In this document: in pieces, positions 45,780-57,200 of the stretch
How positions within the stretch are numbered: the stretch's first letter is position 1
Layout of the letters: every line of letters begins with the position of its first letter
Assembly (NCBI RefSeq): GCF_964204645.1
Contig: NC_134032.1
Span: 11,092,275-11,156,274 of the forward strand
Direction of reading: 5' to 3'
Origin: Tubulanus polymorphus
Lineage: Eukaryota > Nemertea > Palaeonemertea > Tubulaniformes > Tubulanidae
Length of the DNA stretch: 64,000 nt
Notes under the pieces: model-generated
What the model was told of the DNA's origin: nothing
The model's database searches: none
The model's input: the letters and a program-made list of their open reading frames with translations, nothing else
Translations under genes and position numbers: made by a program

Positions 45780-46058
45780 CCCTTTCAGTGCTGACTAAGT
45801 AACACCCAAAGTGCTGGAGATAATTTGAAATTTTCTAGAAATTCCGCCCCAATGTGTTGAATAATGGGTATACTGCTATAATGCGTCTACACTGCTGAGC
45901 GGTGTATCGTTAGTTACTAATATTTCACTATGTTTGAGAGGTGCTGCCATCTTTCATTAGAAATTAAACTAATTACGTCAATACACCGCGTTGCGGTGTA
46001 CTAGCAATGTCCATCACCAATTTATACACCGCACTGCGGTGTAGACGCACTGAAAGGG
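45780..46058. mobile_element. piggyBac-like MITE with TTAA target sites, copy 1
   Basis: Ends CCCTTTCAGTGC and GCACTGAAAGGG lie immediately inside TTAA on both sides (45776-45779 and 46059-46062). TTAA duplication and a CCC start are the piggyBac hallmarks. The 279-bp interior carries (A/T)CACCGC...GCGGTGTA hairpins and no coding frame. Relatives lie at 52941-53222 and 63175-63513. Confidence 0.8.
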
Positions 46059-46199
46059 TTAAGCCAAACCATGACACCAAAATCAACACGATTGGTTCAA
46101 CAGCCAATGTTTGTGCCTTGTTGACACACCCGTACTCTATTCATTTTCAATGAAAACTGCTTCTCCAGACCATTTGCATAGGCAAACCTACAGTTCACC

Positions 46200-46420
46200 A
46201 AAAATCAACTTACATTTCAAGTTTGCTGGGTTCAGTATCGGTTAAAATGTTCTAAGTTCGTATCAAATATCAAATTACCTTTTATGATGGCTGGGTTCAT
46301 TATCGGAGGATCTCCTAAGTTGGTTGGTTGAGTTTCATCCAAATTGGCCCCTTCTGTGCACTGTTCTCTAATCGGCAGATCTTAGTTGATGAGCTCTCGT
46401 TCGACTTTTTGAGTTGGTGT
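46200..46420 (-). repeat. Diverged fourth unit of the exon-like repeat
   Basis: Shares the (GAT)AC(T)GAACCCAGC...ATAAAAG|GTAAT ending and an upstream stretch with the units at 44480-45165. Interrupted by stops. Confidence 0.4.
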
Positions 46421-46459
46421 CCCTTACGATCGTGACACACCTGCCAGGAGCGAAACAGG

Positions 46460-46660
46460 CGGGAATCGAAGTACAGATATAGTTGTGTGATCGTCGGTCG
46501 ATTTTACATAATTTTTTTTCGATAATTTTACAATATTTGGTCTTTTTTTTCATGTAGTCCGAAAGTTTACAAGGTTGAAGATAATTTTGTCTAATTTTTT
46601 TTTGGAAATCGGAGTACAGATATAGTTGTGTGATCGTCGGTCGATTTTACATCATTTTTT
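46460..46660 (+). repeat. Direct duplication of a 42-bp segment
   Basis: AGTACAGATATAGTTGTGTG followed by ATCGTCGGTCGATTTTACAT occurs at about 46470 and again near 46613. Confidence 0.85.
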
Positions 46661-46929
46661 TCGGAATCGAAGTACTTCTTTGTCTTCTTGGGTTTCGTCG
46701 AAGCTGAAATTGAGAAAAAGAAAAACATTTTGTAGTCACACATTTCTTCATCATTAATCCTAATTTACGTGGGTATCAACTTAACTTTCAAGATTGCCGA
46801 GTTCAGTATTTTTTTCGGCATCATCTGTAGTCGCCTTCTAGCATCTTCTTCTTCAACTTCTTGGGAGTCCTGAAATGAAAAAAAGAGAAGAGCGATGAAA
46901 ACCTGGTACGGAACAAAACTAATGTTCGA

Positions 46930-47110
46930 AAGCTTTTCAGCTCTCCGTCGCCGGTCACATGCCGAGAACACCAGACAATGAGCCAGCCAGGAATATACTG
47001 CCCTCTACACGCCCTCACACAGAACGCGAAAACCAGAATGACAACGCCTCACATTCCCCATCTAACTGCAGGATGTACTGGGCGACGTCAGTAACTGACA
47101 CACCTGTAAA
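46930..47110 (+). pseudogene. LINE C-terminal tail fragment, plus-strand copy
   Basis: A frame reads FQLSVAGHMPRTPDNEPAR, which aligns with the minus-strand tail RQLSFAGHVSRMSDKEAVR at about 47595-47690. This F-x-GH-x-x-R-M-x-D motif follows the RT domain in many animal LINEs. The fragment is short and lacks the RT. Confidence 0.4.
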
Positions 47111-47129
47111 ATTGCACGAAACACAAATA

Positions 47130-47450
47130 GCGCAGTACAACCAGCTTGACCGGGCGAGATTCAGGATCTCAACTAGCACTCAAAAGCGTGACAAGAGACT
47201 TCATCCACTGACCGAGGTTGTCACAAGGACACAATGAAACTAGCACTCACAAGCTGACAAGAGACTTCATCCACTGACCGGGGTTGTCACAAGGACACAA
47301 TGAAAACTAGCAATCAAACTAGAAATCAAAGAGCGTGACAGTAGAATCATCCCTCAGCCGACTCAGAATACCAGAAACAAAGAGCGTGACAGTAGAATCA
47401 TCCCTCATCCGGGCGGTCATAAGGACACAATGAATGCTAGTAGCGTGACA
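47130..47450 (+). repeat. Tandem repeat of about 75 bp
   Basis: Repeated (GC)GTGACAAGAGACTTCATCC...TTGTCACAAGGACACAATGAA units, the later ones switching to GCGTGACAGTAGAATCATCC. Four to five units. Confidence 0.8.
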
Positions 47451-47511
47451 ATCCAGTATAACCGCTCCATTTGTATCCCGCGCAATCCCACAGATATGCC
47501 CGTCATTGACA

Positions 47512-47720
47512 TCACTCAGCACACTTTGTAGATAGGTGGGGGCAGTAAGGCCTCGTCATCCTGGTTTTCGTGTTCCGTATGAGGGTGTGTAGAGGGCAGA
47601 ATTTCCTGACCGCCTCTTTGTCTGACATCCTCGACACATGACCGGCGAAGGAGAGCTGACGCTTTCGGACATTAGTTTTGTTCCAGCAAACGTTGAAATT
47701 TGACAGAGAAATCGGCCCTG
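47512..47720 (-). pseudogene. LINE C-terminal tail fragment, minus-strand copy
   Basis: NVCWNKTNVRKRQLSFAGHV then RMSDKEAVRKFCPLHTL, the post-RT segment of LINE polyproteins, in inverted orientation to 46930-47110. A shift of frame lies downstream. No RT domain remains nearby. Confidence 0.4.
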
Positions 47721-47959
47721 AAAAATAAAATGGGTTAAATGCTGAAAAATAGAACGGATTAATAAACACGGAACAGTACAGGACAGCACGGAGATGAACA
47801 GTAACACATAAAACATAAAGACGTCGTTCCGCAGGAACTAGGAGCGGGAGCGCAGCGAAAATCGCCAGGAGAATCCACAGTAGCATGTTCACAGTGTGAG
47901 TGTGCAGAGGTGAATGGCCTATGCTTGTGTACACGTGGTCAGCCGGTGACATATTCAAT

Positions 47960-49428
47960 AGCGTGTATGAATGATATCAACAACTCTGAAAAGCCGCAAT
48001 TGTGTCTCTATTGTTAAATGGATTTACATTGAGAGCTTATAGAAGTTGAATGAAAAGGTTCTACTGCCGGGTTGAATACACGCCAGTAGCCAGCTGAACA
48101 ATATCGTGGAATTTTAATAAGGCCATAAAAATAAATTTCTTTGATTCCCAACAGCTCCCCTCCTAATTTAGCCGCTGCCTGTTTATTTTTCTTAAATTTT
48201 AGAATAATTTATTGAAATCAAAGAATAAAAACATTAACATTTATTGATGAAAACCTCTAGCTTTATTTCTCATAAATGCATAGATACCCCGAAGTGGTGA
48301 CATAAATAATTCCAACTTCAAGGCTAAACAAAAATGATACTTTGTTTCTTCAGTTCATTTCTATAGCTGCCAGGTCTGTTATGGTAAAATAGATCACGAT
48401 TCTTAAAAACAGTAATGTACAAGGTAGACAGGCGGCTGGGTCAACTTTTAAGCTCAGCAGAGCGGAGAAACAAGGTATCAATTTTTTGCCTACGATTTGT
48501 TTTGTTGAAGTGAATGAATTGTTTAACAAATTTCATACACAGTGTACGATCACATGATGTAAGTGGAATGTATTTTATAATTAATCATCATTTCATTCTG
48601 TTATCACAGAGATCCCGTACCTGTAGGGCCATATTCAGGGGGAGAGGGTGCGAACGCTCCTACCCCCAAAAGTTCGAGTTCCGCTTCATATTTTCCATGC
48701 GTTATGTGTTGTTTATATGTCTTACAATTTATGTGGTTGGTATCCTGTCGTTTTGTCAACAATTTTAAATGTTAAATGTTATTCCAATCTGTATAGGCCT
48801 CATCAGTAGTATGCACATGGGTCAAAGATCATGATTGCACGGTGGCATGATGGACCCATTGCATAGAATGATTCTATGCAATGTTTCATCATGGGATTCC
48901 TCAAATACAAATGATTTGAAAAAATAAACGTTTTATTAGTTGCGGATTTTCCACATGAGTCGATCTTAGGTTTTTTAATTGCATAGATAAGTTTTCTAAG
49001 TTTTCTGTGGGTTGGAAGCATTAATGATTACATTGCTATGAGGTGATGATCATCAAATCAAATTTTTAGATTATGAAAAATTATTTAGATTCTGCCATAC
49101 ATGGAAAATTTCAGAAAAGAAATAGCCAGAAAGCCCTCAGAATACACCTTAGAGTGCCTTAAATAAATGAAAAAAATTTTACCTACCCATAGACAGGGCT
49201 GCATACGGCCCAGCCGTCAGATTTTCATAAAAACTCCCTGATTCAATTGAGGGGAGAAATATTAGAATTTTTTGAATCACTTGGAGCACGGATCCTCTGA
49301 AATTCTGCCAAAAACTTCATGCCTACCACTCATGATTTGAAAAAAAAAATTTTTTCTTTAATTTTGATTCTAGATTAAACGGTCAAGTCCATATTTAGAA
49401 TTTCGTTTCTTGTTCTTCTCTGTTTTAG
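47960..49428. other. Gene-free AT-rich stretch
   Basis: No supported exon. Contains a short inverted pair around 48856-48882 (CATTGCATAGAATG / ATTCTATGCAATG). Confidence 0.3.
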
Positions 49429-50091
49429 GTTGGCGAGTGTTAAATAGAATTAGGGATTGATTGTAATCAAGGTGAAGGTCAGGATACTCCGATCTGCTAC
49501 GCCTGTCGACATCAGAACGAGGCTATGGTACAGTGTCTGCTTCAACAGGTATATATTGATATATGGAGTATCAGTGACTCCAGTGAAAGAGCCAGCCAGT
49601 CCAGTTTATATCTACTGAAATCCATAAATCACATCTGGCTGAGCTCATTTTCATCTTAAGATCAGTTTTAGTTAAGAACATGCTATGAGTGTCCCTATCA
49701 GACCAATCGAAGAAGCATCTTGTATCTAGATCTTGACTGGAATTAACCCTACACTGATTAATAGCTAGAAATTATCAAATTTAAAGGTTAACTTTCTTTG
49801 AGGTCCAACTGTGAAGTGGTTGTATATATTTTCAGGGTATCAATGATGTACAAACTCCGTTGAAATTAAGTTTAGATTTAGAAGCTCATAATATTACAGG
49901 CAGGCATGCTGCTTCATCATATGGGATTTGATAAAGGTTAGTACTGAACAAATCTTCTAGTTTCACGGTTGTGAGTTAGTTTCAAACTTGATTCGAAACT
50001 ATGAAACCGTATCTTTGAATATTGTGTTCAAGATAAGAATGTTTTGTAGGTGAAGATGTGTTGTTTATTTTGTAGCTGGAATTGTATTTCC

Positions 50092-50565
50092 TGATATAAA
50101 GATGCACGCAGGGGACCCGGGAAAACGTGTTTTGGAAGTTTGACTCGCAATTACTTAAAAAATAATTGAAATAATTGAAAACGGTAAAAAGAATATAAGA
50201 CCACATAAAGGTGTCTATAGATCCTGAAAACTAAAAAAATGTAGATTAAAATTTGTAAGATTACGAACTTTTGAATGAGATGAGCAATAATTCGAGTTGA
50301 ATTATCGGGAAGACTATATCAAGGTTTATAGCTTCACCAGCGCCCATTGTTGCATTAAATTTATGATTGAGTAATACAATAAAAAAACTAATTATCAGCC
50401 GAGTCCATCGATGTTTTCACTTTGTGTCTATCTTTATCCAATCCAGAGATATGAACGAAATAAAAAATATTAAACGGGGGAAAAAATAGGGACAAAAAAT
50501 TCAACAATGCGGACCCGGCGGGTACCCATAAAAATGGCGCCTGGAAACTGTAAAAAGGCTTATTA
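50092..50565 (-). repeat. Interspersed repeat R1, copy 3 (near full length)
   Basis: Reverse counterpart of 11637-12112: begins GATGCACGCAGGGGACCCGG and ends AAAAAGGCTTATT. It lies directly after the last LRRK-like exon. Confidence 0.75.
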
Positions 50566-50734
50566 GTTCACCCAATCACCGCTAATGATATGTACAGGGG
50601 CAGCACGTAAGGTTTGTAATATTTCCAAGATCGATTTTGCATACTGTGGCATGCGAGTAATGAAGATTTCACCAAGTCCCGGGTTCGAGTCTGAAGAAGA
50701 CAATATACATATGGTCATCTCATAAGAGTGAAAA

Positions 50735-51018
50735 AAGCACTGGGTCACCCCAGGGATGGATTTAGGGGTGGTTTGGGGTCCAGACCCTGAGTTCCCAATC
50801 TCAATAAAGGTGCCCTTATCGAGGAAGGCCAGCCCAGGGTTAGCTAAAACCTGCAAATTTGACACTTATCCTTTCGGAATTTGCATTTTTAGGATGTATT
50901 TCTATAAAACTAATAAACAATATATTAACACCAAGGGTGAGTCCCTCCTGGTGGCAGCTTTATCCGAGAAGTGCCTTTTTTCTTCTGGACCCCATGCCTT
51001 ACCCCCTCAGTCACAATA
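50735..51018 (+). repeat. Interspersed repeat R3, copy 1
   Basis: Shares a chain of short matches in reverse with 57437-57730 (CCAGACCCTGAG..., AAACCTGCAAATTT, TTTCTATAAAA, TCTTCTGGACCCC). Non-coding. Confidence 0.6.
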
Positions 51019-52042
51019 GGACAACTTGGGTTGGGAAGACTTTGGGTTCAAATCTGAGCTTAGACTCGCTACAAACAACTGTCAGAGTTAGACAGAAACA
51101 AGATGAAAACAACGATTTATTTTCTATTTACATTATGGTCAAATATTGATTTATTTTACGATGTTTTTTTTCCTGGCCAGGCACTTGTTTACACAAAAAT
51201 AAAACACGTATGAAAAAAAAAAACACAAATTCCACAAGATTGAGACAACAACGTTCATACAAAAAATCATCATCATTATCAGAACACAAAAATCATTGAA
51301 GTCGTTGAGAGGGAAGACTCTTCCTGAAAACATGGCTGCCACCATGATCCCCCTACGACATGATCATATCGAAACACTCCTTAAATCTCTTCCAGTCGAC
51401 TTTTGTCCCGTAGACTTTAACTTAAGTAGTTAAACCTCTGAAGTTGGGACTTGATTCAGATTTTCCCTCTAAACTTGGACCTATTATAACTATTTTCCTA
51501 TTTTAGAGCCAAACAATGTTTTTGATTGGAGACGGCCATCTTTTAGGAAACGTTTTCAGTGACCTGAATAAATTGTGAACAGAAAAATATTTGACAACCC
51601 AATTTCACAACTATTGGATTCTTGGAGTTTAGTGCCGCGGTCAAACCAGGTTAATTTTTTGTTTATTTAAAGCCCGATTCATTTATTCAATAAAACATTT
51701 AATACAAGTTGATCATCATTAATTACTATTTCATTACAAAATGAAGATTTCCGTTTGCGGAATTTTACACATATACGTTTTTTTTTCCCTTTTACTTTAC
51801 ATCCGCAAGAATTCCTCTCCAATCGAGAAACTTTTCACCGATGGTCTTTTAAAAGTCGCTCCCAGAAATCTGAGATCAAGTTTCAGCGATAGTCACACAG
51901 CAGACGCAGATTGCCTCTCTGCAGACGCAAAGTGCCACTTCACAGCAGATGCAGACTGCCACTCTGCAGACGCATAACTGCCACATGGCAGGCGCAGACT
52001 GCCAACCCGCAGACAGACCCAACTAGACATTACAGACACTGA
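51019..52042. other. Region 3' of UBR5 with a short tandem repeat at 51895-52015
   Basis: No confirmed gene. A plus-strand open frame at 51741-51977 has a hydrophobic N-terminus (MKISVCGILHIYVFFSLLLY) but its tail is only the translation of a GCAGACGCAGACTGCCACT tandem repeat, so it is not called. 51325-51350 carries ATGGCTGCCACCATGATCCC, a word family also seen in UBR5 introns. Confidence 0.3.
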
Positions 52043-52048
52043 TTTATT
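52043..52048 (-). promoter_or_regulatory. Candidate poly(A) signal of UBR5
   Basis: AATAAA on the minus strand, about 325 bases beyond the UBR5 stop codon at 52372-52374; the first such hexamer downstream. Confidence 0.4.
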
Positions 52049-52371
52049 AAGCATGATTCAATACCGGTATTTCACAAATTCTTATCGCGCGCGTGACTAA
52101 ACATTTATGTGTCATGAAAAAGACATTCATCGATTCATTATTCTAATAGTGTTACACGAACCGACTGTCCACGAGTTAAATACGGACAATGACAAAGCCG
52201 ATGCCTTCGCGACATTATCGCGAAAAGCCTAGGAAAATATTTTTCTTCCGTAAATTCTTTTCCAGATGTCGTCGATGAGTATTAAATCAGCTCACGTCGC
52301 TGTCGAGTACAACATAATCCGAATTAATCCCTTATAGTTAATCCGCGCACGGATAATCCTGTCGCTCGGTT

Positions 52372-54262
52372 CTAAACGAAGCCGAACGCCTTCGTTTTGA
52401 TGGCGAGCAGTAGTTTAGTTCGTAGGATGTTCTTGCTCGAATACAACGGAATATAGAGTCTAGAAATGCACGTGTTCGCCGTCGGCAGGTGATTGTCGTC
52501 GGCCGGTCGCACGGTGATCGTCGGCATCGGTTGAAACCCTTCCTCGCTCGCCGGCAACGCCGGACTCGACGTCCAGAAGTATACCTGAAATTATTCAACG
52601 TCGAAATTAGCATCGATTGATCGGAGTCAAATTGAACCGAATGAAAAATGGCCACGATTTTTTTCCTACCAGATCTTGTCTTTCTTGATTCGTCATTTTC
52701 TCCACTATCGACCAAAACCAATATTTAAATCGTTGCACTTTGAAACTGGCCTCGCCTACGAAACAAAACCCACAAATTAACGAATGTTTCACCTTCCCAT
52801 CTCCCTAGTAAAGCACGAATTAGATTGATGTACTCTTGTAGATTTATTCACATCTTACAAAACACAATTTTCGACACCTTACTTTAAATTTTTCTCACAT
52901 TTTTATCGTTTTTGACGGATATTTTGCAATTTATTAAAAACCCTTTCAGTGCATCTACACCGCAGGGTGGTGTAAAAAATTGGTGTATAGAATAGACTTT
53001 GCTAGTCCACCGCATCATGGTGTATTGACGTTAATTATAAGTTTTTATCTCTATTGAAAGATGGCAGCACCTGTCAAACATAGTGAAATATAATTAACCA
53101 TACACCGCACCAAGGTGTAGATACATTATTGCAGTGTACCCATTACACAACACACTGGGGCGGAATTTTAAAAGATTTTCAAATTATCTCCAGCACTTTC
53201 GGGCACTTTAGCCAGCACTGAAGCGGAAATCCGTTTTTCACATAAGAATCTGACTTATGACAAAACGCTGTTGAACTCTGCTGTTGAATTTAGTTCACTT
53301 ACCGCTCTCGTCATTAAACGAAGTATAACTGATCAACATTTGAACGTCGATGTCTCCGACGCCGTTCAAGAGCAGACGGAAATCCTCGGCGACCAGACAA
53401 TCGAACGCGTTTCTAGGCAACACGTCGAACACGCCCATTTTCAGATTGTCCAGCGCTTTCTCGGCGTTTTTCACCATGCGGAACTCCGAGTACAGACGCA
53501 CGTAGTCATGCACGTTCTGCGCGGTAACTTCGATGTCGGCGCCACCTGGTAGCAGTTCGATCTGTTCTCCGCCCTAGAAAGCACAGCAGAAAATATGTAG
53601 TAGACCATCACTGAGAATCACTGATGGAGGAAACATAAAAACTTATCCGCGATTATAAGCAAGTTCTAGAGTATTTAAACAAGGTGGCCAATTTCCGCCA
53701 ATGTACAAATCCCCTGATTTTCCCATGTTATGACACAAAATTTCCCCAGTAAATCAAGTGAAATTTCTAAGTTTAAAATAAAATATTACAATTCATTCAT
53801 TTTTCATTGATTCACTTGCCCAATAACGTATGCAAATTCCCTGTGTTTTTTAGGGCCTAACCCAATTCATTTTCAATTGAGTTAACCCCCGGGTTAAAGC
53901 TAATACCAGACTATAAAACTGGCCCCAGGGTTGGTTTTTTGTGCGCAAAATCTCCTTAATTTTGTTCTAGATTTTCCCGATCCCCCCATATTCGTGGCGC
54001 CACCCTGTTCAAACCTGATAGCGACGCACGTACCTCTTCGGGGCCGAGTTCAATACTGAATGTTAAATCCAACGCCGTGAACATCAACGCGGCGTCCTTG
54101 TTGTCCGAGTCGACGATCAACGTTCGCAAACTCTCGTACATCACCGGGTCGAAGAACGCCAGGTCGTGCCAGTGGATCTTGCGCCCGATTATGAATTTGA
54201 TCACATGGCGATTCAGAAACAGCGGACACATTTCGTTCTGCAGTAAACACAGTCCTATCACT
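52372..54262 (-). other. UBR5: UBR5 HECT catalytic exons
   Basis: Four exons encode the bulk of the HECT domain: [20 protein letters not shown] in 54034-54262, [15 protein letters not shown] in 53303-53573, [17 protein letters not shown] in 52670-52755, and the C-lobe in 52372-52584 with Cys in [13 protein letters not shown] as the thioester-forming residue. No deviation from a working HECT was seen. Confidence 0.93.
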
Positions 54263-57200
54263 CTGAAATATACAGAGGGAAAAAACGTTTGCGAGTTACT
54301 GAATAACGTTTACGCCTTTTACTTTAACTTATAACAGGGTTCCTGCTGATGTTCTTATCCTAAATTCCCTGATCCAGATCTCAAATTCCCTGATCCAAAA
54401 TTCAGATTACGACAAAAAAAGAATCATCGGTCAACCTTCTTAATATGTTCCCTACCAGCTATGAATATACTGCTATGAATATACTCATACTTCCCTTGCC
54501 GTTGCAACTATGAATATTTGTAGCTGCTCACTGTTTGGTATTTGCATTCCGGTGCATAAGTATGGCACAGCATTACATACTTAATAATTGTGCATGATAT
54601 ATTTGTTATTCACTTATTCAACGCTGTAGCCCCCTGGCCTCACGACGCGAGACTTCATAACTAGCGCTTTGTAATTTCAATCGCTCACCTGCCCATGTTT
54701 CTAAATGCGTTCAATCTCTCGAGGCTGTTTTTACCGGGTCTCGGTGAGTAGTAGCCGCGTTTGCCCGGCTGCCAGAACAGCGGACTGCTGTCGTCGAGTT
54801 CGTCGTCGTCGTCGGCCTCGCTGCGCGTCGATCCGGCCTTCTTCGTTTTGCTCGGCGACAAATTGAATATATCGAGATCGAGCAACGCTTCGGCGCTTAA
54901 TTCCCTGTAAATACGTATCAAATCTTACTTAGAGACTCTAGATTCTAGATAAGGGATCATTCATTTATTACGTACGCATAAAATCTGAATTTTTCAACCC
55001 CCCTCCCCCTCTGTAGGCAAAATCATTAAGCATTACAGTACGCAATTGCACTGACCCCTCCCCTAATGCGTACGTAATAAATGAATGACCCCTAATTCAC
55101 TGTAAAGTTTTCTGGACCTCTTCTCTGGAATACTATCCCTAAACCGATTCGTAATTCAACTAGTTTATCAGTATTTCAACGTAAATATTTAAAATTCCTT
55201 AAATTATCGTGATTATCTTTTTTGAAATTTCATGTTGTATTTCTATGTTTGAATGCATTCGCCGATGCAGCATGCGTGTGTGTTTACGTGTGGTGCTTGT
55301 AGTGTGCATGTGTAAGAGTGAATTTGTATGAATGTCAATTTTTTTCTATTGGGGTGGCACGGCTCCGATAGATCCTTGTGATCTCTGTGTGTAGCCCACA
55401 TTTTCTTGTTATTTTTTCACTGTATATTATATAATATCAATCATGTAATAATGTAACAACCGAATGATAAATAAATACTACTATAGAGAATGAGCAGATG
55501 GGGTAGAGTGGAGAATGGAGAAATGAGAGGGAGGTGGGATAGGGATAGGGAGGGAGAGGGTGAGAGTAAATGGCTGAATGGAAAAGAAAGGCGAAAGATT
55601 GGCAAGAGGGACTTTTCTTTTTCTTCCACACTAGAAATTCTTCTGATAGCTTCACTAGGGCTACCAACCTCTAAAATTTTTTTCAGTACATTTCATCGAA
55701 ATATGAAAGAAAATGTTCAAATCAAACCGTAATCTACGTTAAGACCCTCAGTAACATGTTACATATTTCTACGCATCAAACAAATCGAGGAATACTGAAA
55801 ATCAGGAATAGTTGGCAGCTCTGCCTTAAGCGAGATCGACATCGTTGCTTGCGTACCTTCCATGTGAAGTGATGATATCGACCGCCTCGTCGACTCTGTG
55901 TTTCAGAGAATCCTCCGAGGCTAACAGTAACAACAGCTGAGCTGGAGGTAATTCTAACAACATTCCCGTGATCTTAGCCGCCATCGACTTCGAAAAAAAA
56001 AAATACAAACGTTCAAATTTCAGCATATAATATAATACTTCTTGAATTCCCGCGTGACAAACACTACATAGTGAAATTCCTGAGTCTTTTAAATAATTGA
56101 TTAATTTGAAATCACTCAATTGCATTTTTGAACGAACATCATAAATCTTAACCGGAGGGTTGACACGAGCGAAAGTTAATTGAGTTAACCCCCCGGCTAT
56201 TAAACCAACCACAGGGTTAAAGTTTAAATAATAACCTAAATGATCTATAAAACCAGCTTCAGACGATTCATCCCGAGACTTGCCCCGAACTGTCTCAGAC
56301 ACGACACTTACCGGTTGCAACGTTTGAACTTTCGGGTACAAACGTTTTCCGAGTTGTTGCCGATGCGCCGACAAATGTTCTGTGGTGGAATTCGCGGCGC
56401 TGCTGGCGGCGTCGGTCGTGCCCTCCGCTCCTTCCAACGGCATATAGAACGGCGGCGCGTCGTACGACAACGCGCGTCGCGTTTCGCGGCATCGGTCGCG
56501 ACTTCGTTGGCGTTGTAAGCTGCGCTGGCGTTCGCGCTCGCGTTCACGAGATCGCAAACGCTGAATCAAATCTGTCAAAGAAAATAAACAAACCTTTTTT
56601 CAGAACCCTTACATCCACGCGAATCGTCGCGTTTAAATTTCGCAAAAGTTTCGGGATAAACTTGATAATAACCAAAAGCAAATTCGACTAAGACACCAAA
56701 ATTTCGCATTCCCCAATTTTCAAGAAGAGAGTCAGCATTCCCCGAAAGGAAGAACATATCTGCAAGATGGTGGCCACTTTACGCCAATTTACAAATCCCT
56801 CGAGTTTTCCTTGATTCTCATGAAGGCAGGGTCCAGTTCCACAGTCGTGAGTCACAGTTAAAATTAGCTCATTTATGACGAGTTAACTCTGAGTTCTGAG
56901 TCAAATCTTAACTCACAACTGTGTAGGACTGAATCCAGAATTCCCTGCAGGTAAAAATAAATCAGTAATTCCGGTGAAGCCACTTACTGTATTGAAGCGA
57001 CTTGCTACCGATCAGAACGCCATCCAAACTCGGCAGTTTCTCCGTGGAGAGGATCGCGTTCGCGAGCGCCGTGTAGAAACTGCGCGCGACGCCACTGCCC
57101 TCGCCCGGCTCGTCTTTGAACGTCACTTTCACGCGGTGTACGGCCAGCGGCGGACCGTTCAGGTTCGTGCGTCGGTTGAAGTGGCTGTTCAACTGTTTGA

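Larger units (their letters stand above)
32132..49936 (+). pseudogene. ARM/ankyrin-repeat gene fragment, LRRK-like N-terminal region, ten exons with lesions
   Basis: Exon-like segments with GT-AG borders and compatible phases: 32132-32238, 32580-32650, 32725-32843, 35116-35245, 35567-35647, 35763-35905, 36261-36378, 36673-36773, 49429-49548 and 49836-49936. They encode about 360 residues of helical repeats (e.g. SLQAVAAIACLADN, CALEAMATLAS, AMVVLQIFSEEW), then ankyrin-like text (LLLSACELG, CIELGIDCNQG, YACRHQNEAMVQCLL). Order and wording resemble the armadillo-ankyrin part of LRRK kinases; no LRR, ROC, COR or kinase part is present. Lesions: TGA at 32795-32797, TAA at 49441-49443 and an AGGC duplication near 49899-49906. 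A hAT insertion and other repeats stretch one intron to 12.6 kb. An unusual but live gene is not excluded. Confidence 0.6.

Noticed and set aside
51741-51977. Small secreted protein candidate with hydrophobic N-terminus
   Set aside because: The C-terminal half is the translation of a tandem DNA repeat, and no splice or poly(A) context supports a gene.
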